DNA of 64,000 nucleotides from Marsupella aquatica (GCA_973895155.1 OZ316894.1:11346001-11410000), one strand, 5' to 3'. Counted from the first letter of the stretch, positions 25,801 to 36,560 are shown. The notes: generated by a model from the sequence alone, not told the origin. Numbers and translations: made by a program.

Positions 25801-26315
25801 ATGTCCTTATGGTTTGATGGATTTTAGGGTTTCTTCCCTTGATGAGAAGAGGGGTCGTACCTTTGATTGTGGGTTTCAAGGACAATTCTCTTAAGATTCC
25901 CGCAACAATCCCCATGACACAAATATTATTCGAGATATTGTGCCACATTATGGAAAGATAGAGGAGATCCTAGTGATATCTTATGATGCACAATCAAAGT
26001 TTGAAGAGTATGTCTTCAAGTGCAAGTGGTTTCAAAGTGAACCTTGTAGGTAACAATCCCACCGTGCTTCAAGATGAGTGTGGATTTACACGGCTAAAGA
26101 CATCTGCCACTAGTTTCCAGCCATCTCATTGGCAAACATCAGAGCTGTTCACTTTTCCAAGTCATGTGGAATAATGTTTCTATATTCCATACCCCCCAAA
26201 CCCAGAGGAATGGTCACTTGTCATCACATATGTGCCACAATCTCATTCAGTTGTTGGGGAAAAGCCAGATATTCTGGTTGTGTCCCAACCTGAAGAGAAT
26301 GAGGACCAAGTTTGA
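22883..26315 (+). pseudogene. CACTA transposase (Tnp2 family), multiply disrupted
   Basis: Domains in order: an acidic N-terminus, the Tnp2 (Transposase_21) core with CxxCHEPRYDP, KHVESTW, LGLASDGV (Asp at 23770) and a WTMHDYP motif (Asp at 24067), then GYKACSTCG after an intron at 24077-24190. Next comes LPYWGELKIRHLLDPMHIEGNV, then a DUF4218 segment with LPPSFFDCQVHLLVHLVHE and RWMYWLERYMAVLK. After an intron at 25667-25827, a DUF4216-like end has YVFKCKWF and FYIPYPPNPEEWSLV. Stops interrupt the reading at 23087 (TGA), 23159 (TGA), 25425 (TGA), 25892 (TAA) and 26172 (TAA). Frameshifts lie near 23710, 24460, 25310 and 26030. The protein would act on the terminal repeats in the nucleus as a DDE-type transposase; the two Asp assignments come from alignment by eye with the family. 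Confidence 0.9.
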
Positions 26316-26579
26316 GGGGTATATGTTATGTGGATATATAGTTAGATTTGAACATATGAGGATCTCTCTTCTTGGTTGGAGAAATATGTGTTTCTAAATT
26401 ATTAATAAATTTATGTTTGCCCAAATCAATCTTGTAAGTATATCAATTTTAAATGTGACTTGTTTACATCTTCCATCCCCACGGTCCCATGTACACTCCC
26501 ACACCTTTTGGTACACTTTATGAAAAGAAAACTCATGTCGCTTGTAGTCATTCCTCCTCGTAGCTTTCCTTCTCCCACC

Positions 26580-27090
26580 CCCTAGCCTTTCTCTCTAGTA
26601 CTTGTACCCACCTCCCTCCTCCCCTTGTCTCAACCCCTTTCTTTTTAAAACCTATACATTCCCTCAATTGTTTTCCACCTTTCACTGTCCCCAACCTATG
26701 CTCCTCCCTCCTTGGCTTGTCCCCCTCCTAAACCTATACCTTCGACCCTCCCTCTCTCCTCCCTCCTTTCCTTTTCCCTCCCTAAACTGTAGGTAGGTAC
26801 GCTCCCTCCTCCCTCATTTCCTTGTGCACCCTAAACCTCCCTCCTCCCTTCGTTCCTTGTCCGCCCTTAAGTCAACCCTTCCTCCTCCTTTTCTTCCTAA
26901 AGTGTACCTCCCTAAAACTGTTTGTACCTCCTCCGGGCTCCTCCCTCCTCCGGGCTCCTCCCTCCTCCGGGCTCCTCCCTCCTCTCTCCTCTCTCCTTGA
27001 CCCTCCTTCCTCCATTCCTTGTCCCATGCCCTTTCTAAATCTGACAAACCCCAAAACCAATTTTCCAAACCATTTTGCGAACCCCCACCC
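26580..27090 (+). repeat. Polypyrimidine tract with a 17-bp triplicate
   Basis: The plus strand is dominated by CTCC and CCTT runs for about 500 bp. At about 26930-26983 a 17-bp unit CCTCCGGGCTCCTCCCT is repeated three times. The tract lies between the transposase end and the right subterminal zone and has no plausible protein on either strand. Confidence 0.8.
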
Positions 27091-27104
27091 ATCTCAACCT
27101 CATG

Positions 27105-27570
27105 GCTAAATTAGCGATTCCCATCTCATCGCTAGATCCCATCCCAATAACATCGCTACATTCCGAAACAACGCGCATCTCAACTTTCCGAAACTAAAAC
27201 CTTCTCTAAAAAGAACCACTGAGGCACCATGATTTTGCGAGCCACCCCATATTGCAATGTGGCAATTCCCTAAGTTTTGCTGTATTGCGATCAATTTTGC
27301 TTCGCACGCCGCTTTCCGACCACATAAGTATCGCACTGTTATCGATTCATTCGGCGTCGCAACTTGTTTGCAAAACGGTAAACATCGCTATTACATAGAA
27401 TGCTCAAAGGTTCAGAAACATTTTGCGAGATGTTTGATTTCGCAAATATTTGCGAAGAGGTTTGTGTCGCAAACAGTGGTTGCGATGGTTTTAGTTTCGC
27501 AGTTTGTTTGCATCGCAAGATGAGCGATGAACGGTGCTTCGCGGTGTGTTAATCCCCTTGTAAATGACCT
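27105..27570. repeat. Right subterminal GCGA-rich repeat zone
   Basis: TTGCGA, GCGAT, TCGCAAA and ATCGC motifs occur about twenty times in both orientations, mirroring the left zone. Position and composition suggest binding sites for the element's accessory protein. Confidence 0.7.
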
Positions 27571-27598
27571 TCGCAAAAATGGCAAATATGTAGTAGTG
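27570..27598 (-). repeat. CACTA right terminal inverted repeat
   Basis: Read on the minus strand it begins CACTACTACATA and ends ATTTTTGCGAA, the counterpart of the left terminus. Confidence 0.75.
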
Positions 27599-27601
27599 TA
27601 T
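27599..27601. other. Target-site duplication TAT, right
   Basis: TAT directly follows the TAGTG terminus and matches the triplet before the left end. Confidence 0.75.
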
Positions 27602-28104
27602 CTTGTAGTGATAAAATGTCACATTAAAGAATGTCCACTTCAAGTAGATCCCCCTCTATGCCAAAGATGCACAATGACATCAAAATCTCCAACATTGATA
27701 TCCCTAAGTGTACCTCACACCACTACAATGTCATCTAGATTGCATGCAAACTCTAACGAAAAGAGACTGAGCTTCCCAATAAACCCCAATACAATAGATT
27801 CCCCCAAACCACATGACCAATAAAAAGCATCATGACAGAATCTGAAACAATGAACATTTGGACCAAGTTATGTGAGGACAATTCAATAATGAACATCTGA
27901 AGACATAACACGTATTGTCTTCACATCATTTCTGAAATCCTTGATCATTGCCGTCATGGCACGGCCGACCCTAAATCAAGCATTTGACGGTTTGGTTAAG
28001 TCGCTTGCACCCACGGACAGGTTCAGGTAGACTGCAATTACAGTACATGGCATGTCATGAACCATAAACTATCAAAGGGGGTTGATTGGGTAACAAACAT
28101 ACTT

Positions 28105-28180
28105 TGGGGGGTCGATTGGGGCAAATTTGAACATAGGGGGTTGATTAAACCGGAAACAGTCCAAAGGGGGTTGATTAAGC
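28105..28180 (-). repeat. AATCAACCCCCT repeat, right copy of an inverted pair
   Basis: The reverse complement starts GCTTAATCAACCCCCTTTGG and matches 16498-16571. The local sequence is itself built from four degenerate GGGGGTTGATT units between 28076 and 28180. Confidence 0.75.
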
Positions 28181-28337
28181 ATATACCTCCTTCTAAATAG
28201 CTTCCACAAATTAGACTTGTCACCTTATGTATTGGTCTGGCTTTTCTTAACTACTGTTGTTTAGGGTTGGCCACATTCCTTGCAATATGTGTGCTCTTGT
28301 AGATAATTTGTGTGTCGCTCCTCACTCAATTTGCCTG

Positions 28338-28433
28338 TCTGATTTTTAAGTCTTCTTATCCATGTTTGACCGAATCTCTCTAGCCAACTTGCATATCTGA
28401 TTTTTATGTCTTCTTGTCCATGTTTGACCAGAT
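28338..28433. repeat. Tandem duplication of about 59 bp
   Basis: CTGATTTTTAAGTCTTCTT and CCATGTTTGACC recur at about 28338 and 28397 with few changes. Confidence 0.8.
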
Positions 28434-29710
28434 ATTAACTCTCTTGACTACGATTCACTACAACTACAGTAGTATGCTATGCTCTTTCCGAAAAATATGC
28501 TGTGGTTTAGGGATTGCAGTTACGGTGTGCCATGTGCACCTCACTGTGGTGATAGTTTTAATCAATGATTGTAACTGTAGTGCTGTGTGTGTGAGTTGTG
28601 GGGGGAGGCAAAAGGCCACGGCACAAAGCCCAATACTTTAAAAGAGGCAAACGTCAAAAAGCGACTGTAGTGCTTTTATATATTGCAAAAAAGAATTAGT
28701 GCAAACCATAATGCCGTGTCTCATTTAGAAAACCTTATATGGTTGCTCCAACTTTAAGCAACCTTATGGTATTAAAAAGCTTTTAGAATTATTGCATCCA
28801 GATAAACCAGAAATAGCAATTTTCTTCAAGATAACGAAAGGTGCGAGGATAGGGAAAAAGAAAGTGTGTGACTTGTCTTTTAGTGGTTTGGGCTAAAACA
28901 AATGTTGATGTTAAGAAGAATAATAAATCATTCCTCTTAGAGTCATGAACCACCTTAAAGCAAAAATTAACTTGGTACCTGTGCCCCCTCAAAAAGATTA
29001 TGATATTAAGAAGAGTAATCAATCGTTCCCTTTAGAGTCAGGGATGGATTTTTATGTACAACCATAAAGCAAGTTTTGAGTGACTTGGTACCTGTGCCCT
29101 CTCGTCACTTTGCTTCACAAAGAGTTGGGCTCACTTTTAAAGCCCTCCTCACATGTCATTTTTCTATTAGACAAGTGTTCAGCCTCTAAACGATTATGAA
29201 TATTTTCAAAATAGTTGTGGGCCTTTCATGATGTACTTCTCACATAATGACTTCAGTTACGGAGACATAAGTTACTCAAAACCATAAAGTTAGGAAACAA
29301 AATTGTGAAGATTAGTCAAAAGTGGAGGGTTGGCACTGTTGTGAAGCCTTTCTCTTTCACCCTCTATAGTACAAAGAGATAGTGGGGTATCTCTCAGACG
29401 TGTACTAAATGTCAGCTAAATAGTACTTGTGAACAAGGGTATATAAAATAAATATAAGGCTAAGGAGGGTTCTAGGAGAAGAAAGAAAATTAAAGCATTA
29501 CTAGGGGGCAAACACAATTTTCAAGTCAAATACAAAACAAAAATCTCAATGAGAGAGAGTAACCTGAGTAGAGTCTTGAACAAGGTATCACCTGATAAAT
29601 CGAGGCCAAAGCCAGAGAACGGAGCCAACCCACAATAGGACCTCATCTTGAAGGAAGCACAGGACTACCAAGATACATAGGGCAGTACAAAGCATCCATA
29701 GCCACTTTGG
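28434..29710. repeat. Gene-free stretch containing a duplication of about 100 bp
   Basis: Within it, 28903-28994 and 28999-29103 are direct copies sharing TTAAGAAGA-TAAT, TTAGAGTCA, CATAAAGCAA and ACTTGGTACCTGTGCCC. The rest shows no gene. Confidence 0.6.
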
Positions 29711-29790
29711 CCTAGTTGCCAGCTCAGCTGGCAAGGCCTACCTCTGACCAGCTAATGTCAAGTTCAATTGATACGCAACACTACAGCTCT
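29711..29790 (+). mobile_element. Candidate tRNA-derived SINE head
   Basis: CAGCTCAGCTGGCAAGG at 29720-29736 resembles a tRNA A box, and AAGTTCAATTG at 29760-29770 resembles a B box. Their spacing suits an internal Pol III promoter, and CTCTGACCAGC between them resembles an anticodon arm. No intact cloverleaf is formed and no clear A-tail or target duplication was found, so the body and 3' end are undefined. Confidence 0.3.
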
Positions 29791-31659
29791 TGTGTTGACA
29801 CACCTTTGGTGTGGCAGTGGGTTCCAGTATACAACTTACATGAGTTGTGCTCCAAACCCTGTCATGGGGATTTGGAGTGTTATGCATCTGCGTTTCTTTT
29901 AGTATTGTCTGTGAAAAATTAGAACAACAGGAAAATAGAAAATGGGGTTTTCCCCCTACAGGCAAGCCTGTTTTGTGTCTCATGAGTGGCTTATCCTAAA
30001 AAGAGTTTTAAAAAGCAGCGTATATGGGGCACATGCCAATGACAGGGATATTGCAAGGCTGCCTGTCTATTGCACAGTTCAATGCCTGTCTATTGCACAG
30101 TATTGTTGATAGTAAGTGATGTTGAAATAGTGTTGACAAGCATATTAAGTGAGATGGCCATGTAGTAGGACATTGCAAGGAGTTGGCCAGTTGCCCTGGC
30201 AATTGGATTTCAAGGAGTAGGCGTGCGGGAAGAGTGATAACCTGGGCGTGGAAAAGTTAGTACACATTAGCAACTTCAGGCTCATCTCATGATTTGAGTT
30301 GTCATCTTTGTATGATTGCGATAATATGCTCCCAATTTTTAATGTTTCTCAAATTCTTGCTGGGGCACCATAGAAACCCACCTGATTTTGTACAGTAGAT
30401 AAAATTTCTAAGCATGACCTTTAACAACTAAACATCATCCATATAGCACTAATTCCAAAAGCAAGGCCACTAGCTACAGCAGTTATGGACCCTCACAGGG
30501 AAGCTCATTTCAAAATCCTTGGCAGCACTTGCTGCCATGTACAATGAGCTCTATTGATCACAAACAAGAAAGGCTAGCTGTGCAAGAAGAACACGGAGAA
30601 GAACCAACCCTAAAGATTTGTGTTTGAGGCAAGGCACATAAATGCATTTAGACTTGTAACAGTCAAAACAATGGAAACCAAAACATAACCCTTCAAAGAA
30701 ACAACGAAGGGGTAAAAAAAATTTAAAAATTGGATGGGTTATGATTGATATTTGAGTGCTTTCCACTAATGTATTTGAAGTTTCTATTTGATTCAAATTT
30801 TTTTGAAGTAGCCATGCCTTTGACTACTATAATATTTTGCATGGACCATATGGATAGAGGAGTATCAAGGGAATGTAAGAAACCTTTCGGCTACTATGGA
30901 CAGAGGAACACCAAGGGAATGTCACAAACCCTTTGGCTACTTGAGCATTTTGCATGGATAGTACTGAAATGTTACTTGGATTGTATGGACATAGAAGTAC
31001 CAAGGGAATGTTTTGCATGGTTCTACTTCTACCGTGAATAATCTCCTCTTTGTCTTTAAAGAAATTGAATGTGTCATTTCTAACTTGAAACCCAGTTCAT
31101 TTAGAATGCTCCATAATGAAATATTTGTCTTCTAATCTTCATATTCAGAACTTTTCGAACATGCAACTCTTGATTACTCCAACTTGTTCAATCCTGTGTT
31201 GACTAACATCAAGCCTACATCACCAAGGGGTACTCAAACTAATTACTTCAGTAATGCCAAGCCCAAAGGGATAAATATTATCTTGGACTACTTTGACAAC
31301 CCTGTTGCAAAGTGTTACCATGTAACATTGATTTGTACAACAATATAAACCTTACCTTTGAATTTGGCAGATTGGATTGATTTATTGAAGAGCTTCTGGA
31401 TCCCCATTTAAGCTGAAAGTTTTTCTTTATAGGCTCTGATGTCCAATCTATTGCCTGACAAAGTTTGAGACTTTTTTGAAATCATTTGCTTCATTTCCAA
31501 TGAACACAAAGATGGTCTAATATTCTAAATCATGATCTCACTTTACACTTAAAAATTTTCATGTGGGGCAACCGTAAATGGGTGTTCCTGAGTATGGCAT
31601 GACATCTTTCAGGTTAGAGGTTGGCAAGTGGTCAAGCTACCCAGGAGACCAGTTTGTTA
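29791..31659. repeat. Gene-free stretch with two small tandem repeats
   Basis: A 23-bp unit with GCCTGTCTATTGCACAG occurs at 30061 and 30084. A degenerate minisatellite at about 30845-31020 repeats ATAGAGGAGTA-CAAGGGAATG and TTTTGCATGG three times. No gene is supported. Confidence 0.55.
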
Positions 31660-31850
31660 ATGTAACTGAAAGCGGCTGCAAACCGTTAGGACACCGTTAC
31701 AGGTTGCATTTCAATCAAAAGTGTAAACAATCTTATTTTAGTCAATTAAATGTTCTGAGCAAGTCCATCCAAGTTTTGCTAATCCATCTGGGCTTCATAG
31801 ACAAAGTGGAGGTCCATCCGAGTTTTAGTTTCAGTGTACACTACTCTAAG
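31660..31850 (+). repeat. Dispersed repeat, copy 1
   Basis: Diverged copy of 34215-34385 in the same orientation. Shared blocks include GGCTGCAAA, TTCAATCAAAAGT, AAGTCCATC and TCCATC-GGC followed by CA-AGACAA. The element type is not recognised. Confidence 0.6.
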
Positions 31851-32867
31851 TATATTCATTATCCCCATCAATATAAACGGAAGAGGTTTTTCAGCATCTC
31901 ACAACCCATCTTGAACATCTAGAACTGAATGATTGGTTGAAATCCATGGGATAGCCATGAGCCATTCCCATAAGCACTGAACTCCTGGGAGCCATAGTAC
32001 CAAAAAATTAAATGCAGCACTGAGAGAATTTTCTGGACAGCACTCAGCATTAATGCAGAAGCAGGAGCAAAATCGATAGCACTTCAAGCCGCCATTGGGA
32101 GATATAAGTTGTTAATTACTGAAAATTATATTTGTAACAGGTGACAAGAGTGGATGCTAATATAAATTCAAAGATGGGCAAACAAAATTCCCCAAAATAT
32201 AGCCTACAGGGTTTTAGTACTAAGTTGGCTGCAAAACTAGCAGAATATATTCAATGAGGTATTCCTCAAATAAATTGGGCCCAGTTACTCACATTTTGTA
32301 AGTGGGTTAGTATTAGCTCAACTTCATGTAATTGGCTTGGGACTTCCAATGCCACACGGTGAGTCACCATTGGCTACGGGTTAACCTGCCTCTCTCTCCC
32401 TTTTCCCTGGTGCTGCTGGTTGGAGGTGAAGGAAGAGTTTGCACTGCCTGTCAAGGATCTACTAGTTACATGCTGGAAAGTTACATGGTCACACTTGAGC
32501 TATTGGATAAGATCCCAACCAGTTTATTTGTACCAATGTCCATTTTCAAATGCTTGTGACCTCATTTTGGACCCAACACCCTGGCAAAATTCCCAAAATA
32601 AAAGTCAAGGGCTACTGAGGACTAAATTAAGGAGGAAGGTCAAATAATGTGGTTATATTCATCCAATCAAGGTTTTGGAAAGGCCATGTGCAAGCACCAC
32701 AAGGGTACTTTTAATCAATTTGACTGATTACGATTGATTTTTTTATAATTAGTACTGATACCAAGGGGAAGTTTTCAGGGAAAAAGACATGACAAGGGGT
32801 AAAAATGAGAGGTGGTCTGTTCACAAGTAGGTTTCATTTGTTTACATATTGTGAGGGCCCAGAAAGC
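31851..32867. other. Gene-free stretch
   Basis: No supported coding sequence and no repeat structure was recognised. Confidence 0.45.
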
Positions 32868-33225
32868 TACTGTTAACCTAGGATGTGGTTACATGCGTAT
32901 GGGCAAATTAATAACGAGTTGATAAGGGAAAGAGATTAGTGAGAGAGTAAGTTGTTGTTTAACCTAAGAAGTGGTTAGATAAGTATGGGCAAATTAATAA
33001 TGAGTGGACGAGAGGGAGAGTAAACTGTTGTTAACATAGGACTTGGTTAGATGAGAAAATTAACAATGTGGAGTCTATGCTATTGTTAACCTAAGATGTG
33101 GTTAGATGAGTCTCAACAAATTGACACTTATTGGTTGAGACTAAGTTGTTGATAACAGTGGACATGGTTAGATAAATGGGGGAAAATTGAAAATGATTGG
33201 ATAGGAGAAAGTCAGACTAAACTGC
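32868..33225 (+). repeat. Degenerate minisatellite, five copies
   Basis: Units carrying GTTAACCTAAGATGTGGTTAGAT, or variants of it, start near 32871, 32956, 33029, 33083 and 33150. The spacing varies from about 54 to 85 bp. The better copies continue with GAGTATGGGCAAATTAATAA. Confidence 0.85.
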
Positions 33226-34214
33226 AATGTTTGTGCCATTAGTGCGGGTATGAGCTAGCTGCAAACACGGAGGAGGGGAGGGGTTAGTAGGTACTTGCTT
33301 TAAATTTTCTCCTCGCAAAAACAAATGGGTTTAAGATTGCCCGGCTCACAATAGATCAAAGAAGGCTAAAGAAGGGAAAAGGAACATAACTAAGGGAGGG
33401 GATGCAAAGGCCAAATAGCCTTAAAATCAACGACAGCCAAGCAGGTAAGGAGAGCTCCACCAGCATTGGTTCATCAAAGAATCAGTTCAATTAACTCAAG
33501 CTGTGTGAGTAGCCAAAGGCTGGAGTCCCAACAAAATATGAGAAATGCAGTTAAATGAAAGAACATGGAGACTATAACAATGTGTGCTGCCGAACTAAAG
33601 ATTCCAAATAAGAAAATGTTTATTTTAACTACAATGACATGGAATTAGAGACTTTCATACCAGGAGGATTTTAGTATCCCATCCAAGTTGACTTGTTTGG
33701 ATGGAGATCCTCTCCGGGGCTTACTACTCCTTCAATAAAACTCAAATTGAATGATGTGTTTCTCCTTGATCCAGGCAAAACATTTGGAATGGAGATCAAA
33801 TTGTTATAGCTCCCCGATACAAAATGCCATTTCAGCTTTTTAATGCATCATTCAATATATATCATTGATCAAAACCAAACCCTGGATGGACCGAGAAGTT
33901 GTTCATGCCCATTCCGATGGACTCCATGAAGTCATCAACCAGCTTACACTGAAAAAGAGAGACTGACTGGATTTTGGATAGTGTTTGGGAAGGATGTTTC
34001 ACTTTTGCAAAGGGTCCATGAGCAGTTTGGGTCTGAGCAATGAAACATGCTTCCAGGTTGTTGTTTTTGTTTTTATAGCAGACACCATATTTATGCCTGG
34101 GTGCGCTGCATGATAGCAACACTAAATTCTGTTCTGGCGTTGTCTCACAGATTGAGACAAAGTCAAAAAGTCATTTGAGCACCTCCCAACTGATCTATAG
34201 AATGGTAATCTCTC

Positions 34215-34385
34215 TGAAATGGCTGCAAATGGTCAGGAGCATGTTTATAAGTCACAATTCAATCAAAAGTATAAAAAGTGCTATTTGAGTCTATTTTTAA
34301 CACTCTAAGAAAGTCCATCTAAGACTTTTCAGTCCATCCAGGCGTCACAGACAATGTGCTGGCCCATCCTGGCTTCAGACTCTCG
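34215..34385 (+). repeat. Dispersed repeat, copy 2
   Basis: Homologous to 31660-31850 in direct orientation, about 2.5 kb away. It has the same AAGTCCATC and CCATCC-GGC phrases. Confidence 0.6.
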
Positions 34386-34479
34386 TTACATCACATGTAA
34401 ATTATGTATCCTATCCAAGCAAATCATTTGAAGCTATGCCAGACTTTTTACTTTGTTGCTTAGTAGGGTTCTAGTCCTT

Positions 34480-34605
34480 GTCTTTGTTCTTCAGCCCTTG
34501 TTTGGGACTCTTGCTCAATCTTCCCTTTGTTTTCCCTTTGCTTACCCCTTTTTTGACCTTCTTGCCTTTTGGGGATCCTGTCTCCGGGTAAGGCGCCTTT
34601 TGTTC
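34480..34605 (-). repeat. Dispersed purine-rich repeat, copy A
   Basis: On the minus strand it reads AACAAAAGGCGCCTTACC and GGAGACAGGATCCC, followed by AAGGGAAGA runs. It is related to 38406-38515 and 62811-62925. The family is unknown; the purine-rich body resembles the tail part of retroelements, but no coding part is seen. Confidence 0.45.
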
Positions 34606-34866
34606 TTGCAATCTCCTATTTAATGGAAGCTTCTAGCTCCCCCACCCTATACAATTACATTACAATAGACCATAAAGAAATAACAGTTAGTCTACAGATA
34701 GATCTTTAAAAGAAAACTTGTTGCAGGCAAGAAAGAAGCCCCTCGCTTTTTGCGACAGAGAACTCGTTCGAGGCAAGAAAGAAGACTCACGCTTTTTTTG
34801 ACCTCTGGTGGGACCGTGGGGGTAAGTGAGTGGATTGCAAGCCCCCCATTAAATTAATCATATACA

Positions 34867-35687
34867 CAGCATAAGGGTACCCCAGTACCCCAGTACCCCT
34901 CCGCCCCTCGAATCCTTTCTCTGTTCCACAGAAGCTCAGAAGATCTGATGATCCAGAAGAAGAAGAAGAAGACGACAGTCAAGTCGAAGACGAGTTTTAG
35001 TCCAGTCCAGTCGAGCAGTCCGTCCTGGAATAGGACGAAGAGGGTAAGAGCAGAAGCAATTCCTTTTCGTTCTCTGGATTGACTTGCTGACCATCGAGCG
35101 ACTACAAGTACAAAAGGGAAGGAGGAGGAAATGAGCGAGTATAAGTACAAAAGGATCGAGGAGGAGGGCAGGAGACGGATTGCCACTAGTTGACGCAGTT
35201 GTTGCGAGGCAAGAGCTTGTCATTAAATAACGGAGAGGGGACCCGAGAGAGAGAGAGAGAGAGAGAAAGAGCGAGAGAGAGAGAGAGAGAGCAACAGTTG
35301 GTAGACAGAACATAGAGTGAAGCACAGACTTCGAGGTAATCACAGAAGGAGGAGTGCCAGCCTTGCATTGAGCAGGTGGGTGTTGTTTTGCAGTAGAGAG
35401 CGAGCAAGAGAGATGTTGTAGTTGTTGCTCTGTACAAAAGAAGAACGGCAGGGAACGAGAGAGAGAACGAGAGAGAGGCTTTGGAGAATCAGAGGACCGT
35501 GCATTGCTTGCTGGGTCTCTAGGGGGAAATCGTTTTTCAGCGAGTTACATGGTGCAGGGGCGAGGACGGAAAATCTGGTGTCTGTGGATTGCAGACAGAG
35601 AGAGTGAGAGAGGTCCGAGGAGGAGAAAGTATCGATATTATTGTGGTTTGACTACTGCTGCTAGTACTACGACGACGTCGAGAAATC
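34867..35687 (+). promoter_or_regulatory. Probable 5' leader of the bHLH gene, GA-rich
   Basis: Upstream of the bHLH start lie three TACCCCAG units (34875-34898), an AAG run near 34955, and long GAGAGA tracts at about 35249-35291 and 35458-35476. GA repeats in plant 5' leaders can bind BPC-type GAGA factors. Upstream ATGs are present, including one at 35549 whose reading frame overlaps the main start and ends at 35728. The transcription start is not determined, and a 5' UTR intron is possible. Confidence 0.45.
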
Positions 35688-36560
35688 ATGCCCCCGATGG
35701 ATTCGTCGGCGTCACTATACTTCGATAGCTCCTGGATGATGGATGACACCTACCCGGATTTATTCGATGAGAAAGGGGAAACTGACCTCTTCTCAAGACA
35801 GGCCATGATCGCCACCAGTTTCGCAAACCCGAGCAACAGTAGCGAATCGTGTATGTCGAAAGTTGAGAAGGTGGTAGGCGGCGTTTGTGTCAGCCCTTCG
35901 CAGTGTATGGCTGATATCAATGCTGCGATAAGTACTGCTGGCTGCTTCTCAACGAATCCCTTGCTCTACGACGCTCTCCCAGCCCCGAGCAACAGCGGCG
36001 AATCGTGTATGTCTAAAGTTGAGCAGGTATGCGGCGTCGTTGGTGGCAGCACTCAGCAGCACATTATGGCCGCTATCAATGTCGCGCTAAATTCTGGTGC
36101 GGCAGACAAATCGATTCCTGCATTGAGGGAAAGTGCTATGGCGGAGCAATTTGCTCAGACCGAAATGTGGAAGGCTCGGGGTCCCGGAGGATTTGATATG
36201 AACCTTGTGGCGAACAGTAGGCCGAAACGACGTAATGTGAAAATTTCCAAGGATCCGCAAAGTGTGGCTGCCAGGCATCGGAGAGAGAGGATTAGTGACA
36301 GGATTCGTATTCTTCAAAGGCTGGTACCCGGCGGCACGAAGATGGACACTGCTTCCATGCTGGACGAGGCCATTCATTACGTGAAGTTTCTCAAGGCACA
36401 ATTACATAGCCTTGAGAAGGCCAGCAATACACACAGTACTAGTTTCGATTCTCGCCTGGCTTTCGCGGCAAGCTCATTGTACCGTAATGGTAGCATGGCA
36501 GGGGTACCTCACAGCACGCTGGGGATTGATTACTCACCAATGCAAAAGCACGTACAGTAG
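35688..36560 (+). CDS. HECATE-like bHLH transcription factor (subfamily VIIIb)
   Basis: A 290-residue intronless gene. The bHLH domain spans about residues 181-238: [20 protein letters not shown] forms the basic region and [19 protein letters not shown] the loop and start of helix 2. This is nearly identical to HEC/IND proteins of flowering plants. As in that family, the canonical His and Glu of the E-box-reading positions are replaced by Gln191 and Ala195, which suggests atypical DNA preference or reliance on a partner. The protein should act in the nucleus as a dimer. HEC/IND proteins control tissue patterning and hormone responses in angiosperms; the role here is inferred. The N-terminal half is not conserved and contains a duplicated SCMSKVE module (about 47-83 and 97-135). 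The first ATG has A at -3. A second ATG lies three codons later. Confidence 0.93.
   Translation: MPPMDSSASLYFDSSWMMDDTYPDLFDEKGETDLFSRQAMIATSFANPSNSSESCMSKVEKVVGGVCVSPSQCMADINAAISTAGCFSTNPLLYDALPAPSNSGESCMSKVEQVCGVVGGSTQQHIMAAINVALNSGAADKSIPALRESAMAEQFAQTEMWKARGPGGFDMNLVANSRPKRRNVKISKDPQSVAARHRRERISDRIRILQRLVPGGTKMDTASMLDEAIHYVKFLKAQLHSLEKASNTHSTSFDSRLAFAASSLYRNGSMAGVPHSTLGIDYSPMQKHVQ
35829..36100 (+). repeat. Internal coding duplication in the bHLH gene
   Basis: About 115 bp at 35829-35943 is repeated at 35985-36100. Both copies encode a SCMSKVE core followed by an AAIN segment. The copies remain in frame and differ at many third positions. Confidence 0.85.

Larger units (their letters stand above)
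17345..27598 (+). mobile_element. Complete but decayed CACTA (En/Spm) transposon, 10,254 bp
   Basis: The element begins CACTATAACACAATGACC and ends, on the opposite strand, CACTACTACATATTTGCC. It is bounded by TAT on both sides. The roughly 30-bp terminal inverted repeats agree best at CACTA and at TTTTTGCGAA, with one indel between. Inside lie subterminal GCGA/TCGC-rich zones, a minus-strand lysine-rich gene, a plus-strand SET-domain gene and a plus-strand Tnp2 transposase with DUF4218 and DUF4216-type segments. All three genes carry frameshifts or stops, so this copy cannot supply transposase. Another CACTACAAGATA string lies just outside the right end (reverse strand, 27610-27599), so a slightly longer element cannot be fully excluded, but only the 27598 end gives matching TSDs. 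Confidence 0.85.

Noticed and set aside
32868-33225. Repeat spacing considered as a CRISPR-like array
   Set aside because: Units are degenerate, irregularly spaced and in a eukaryotic nuclear context.
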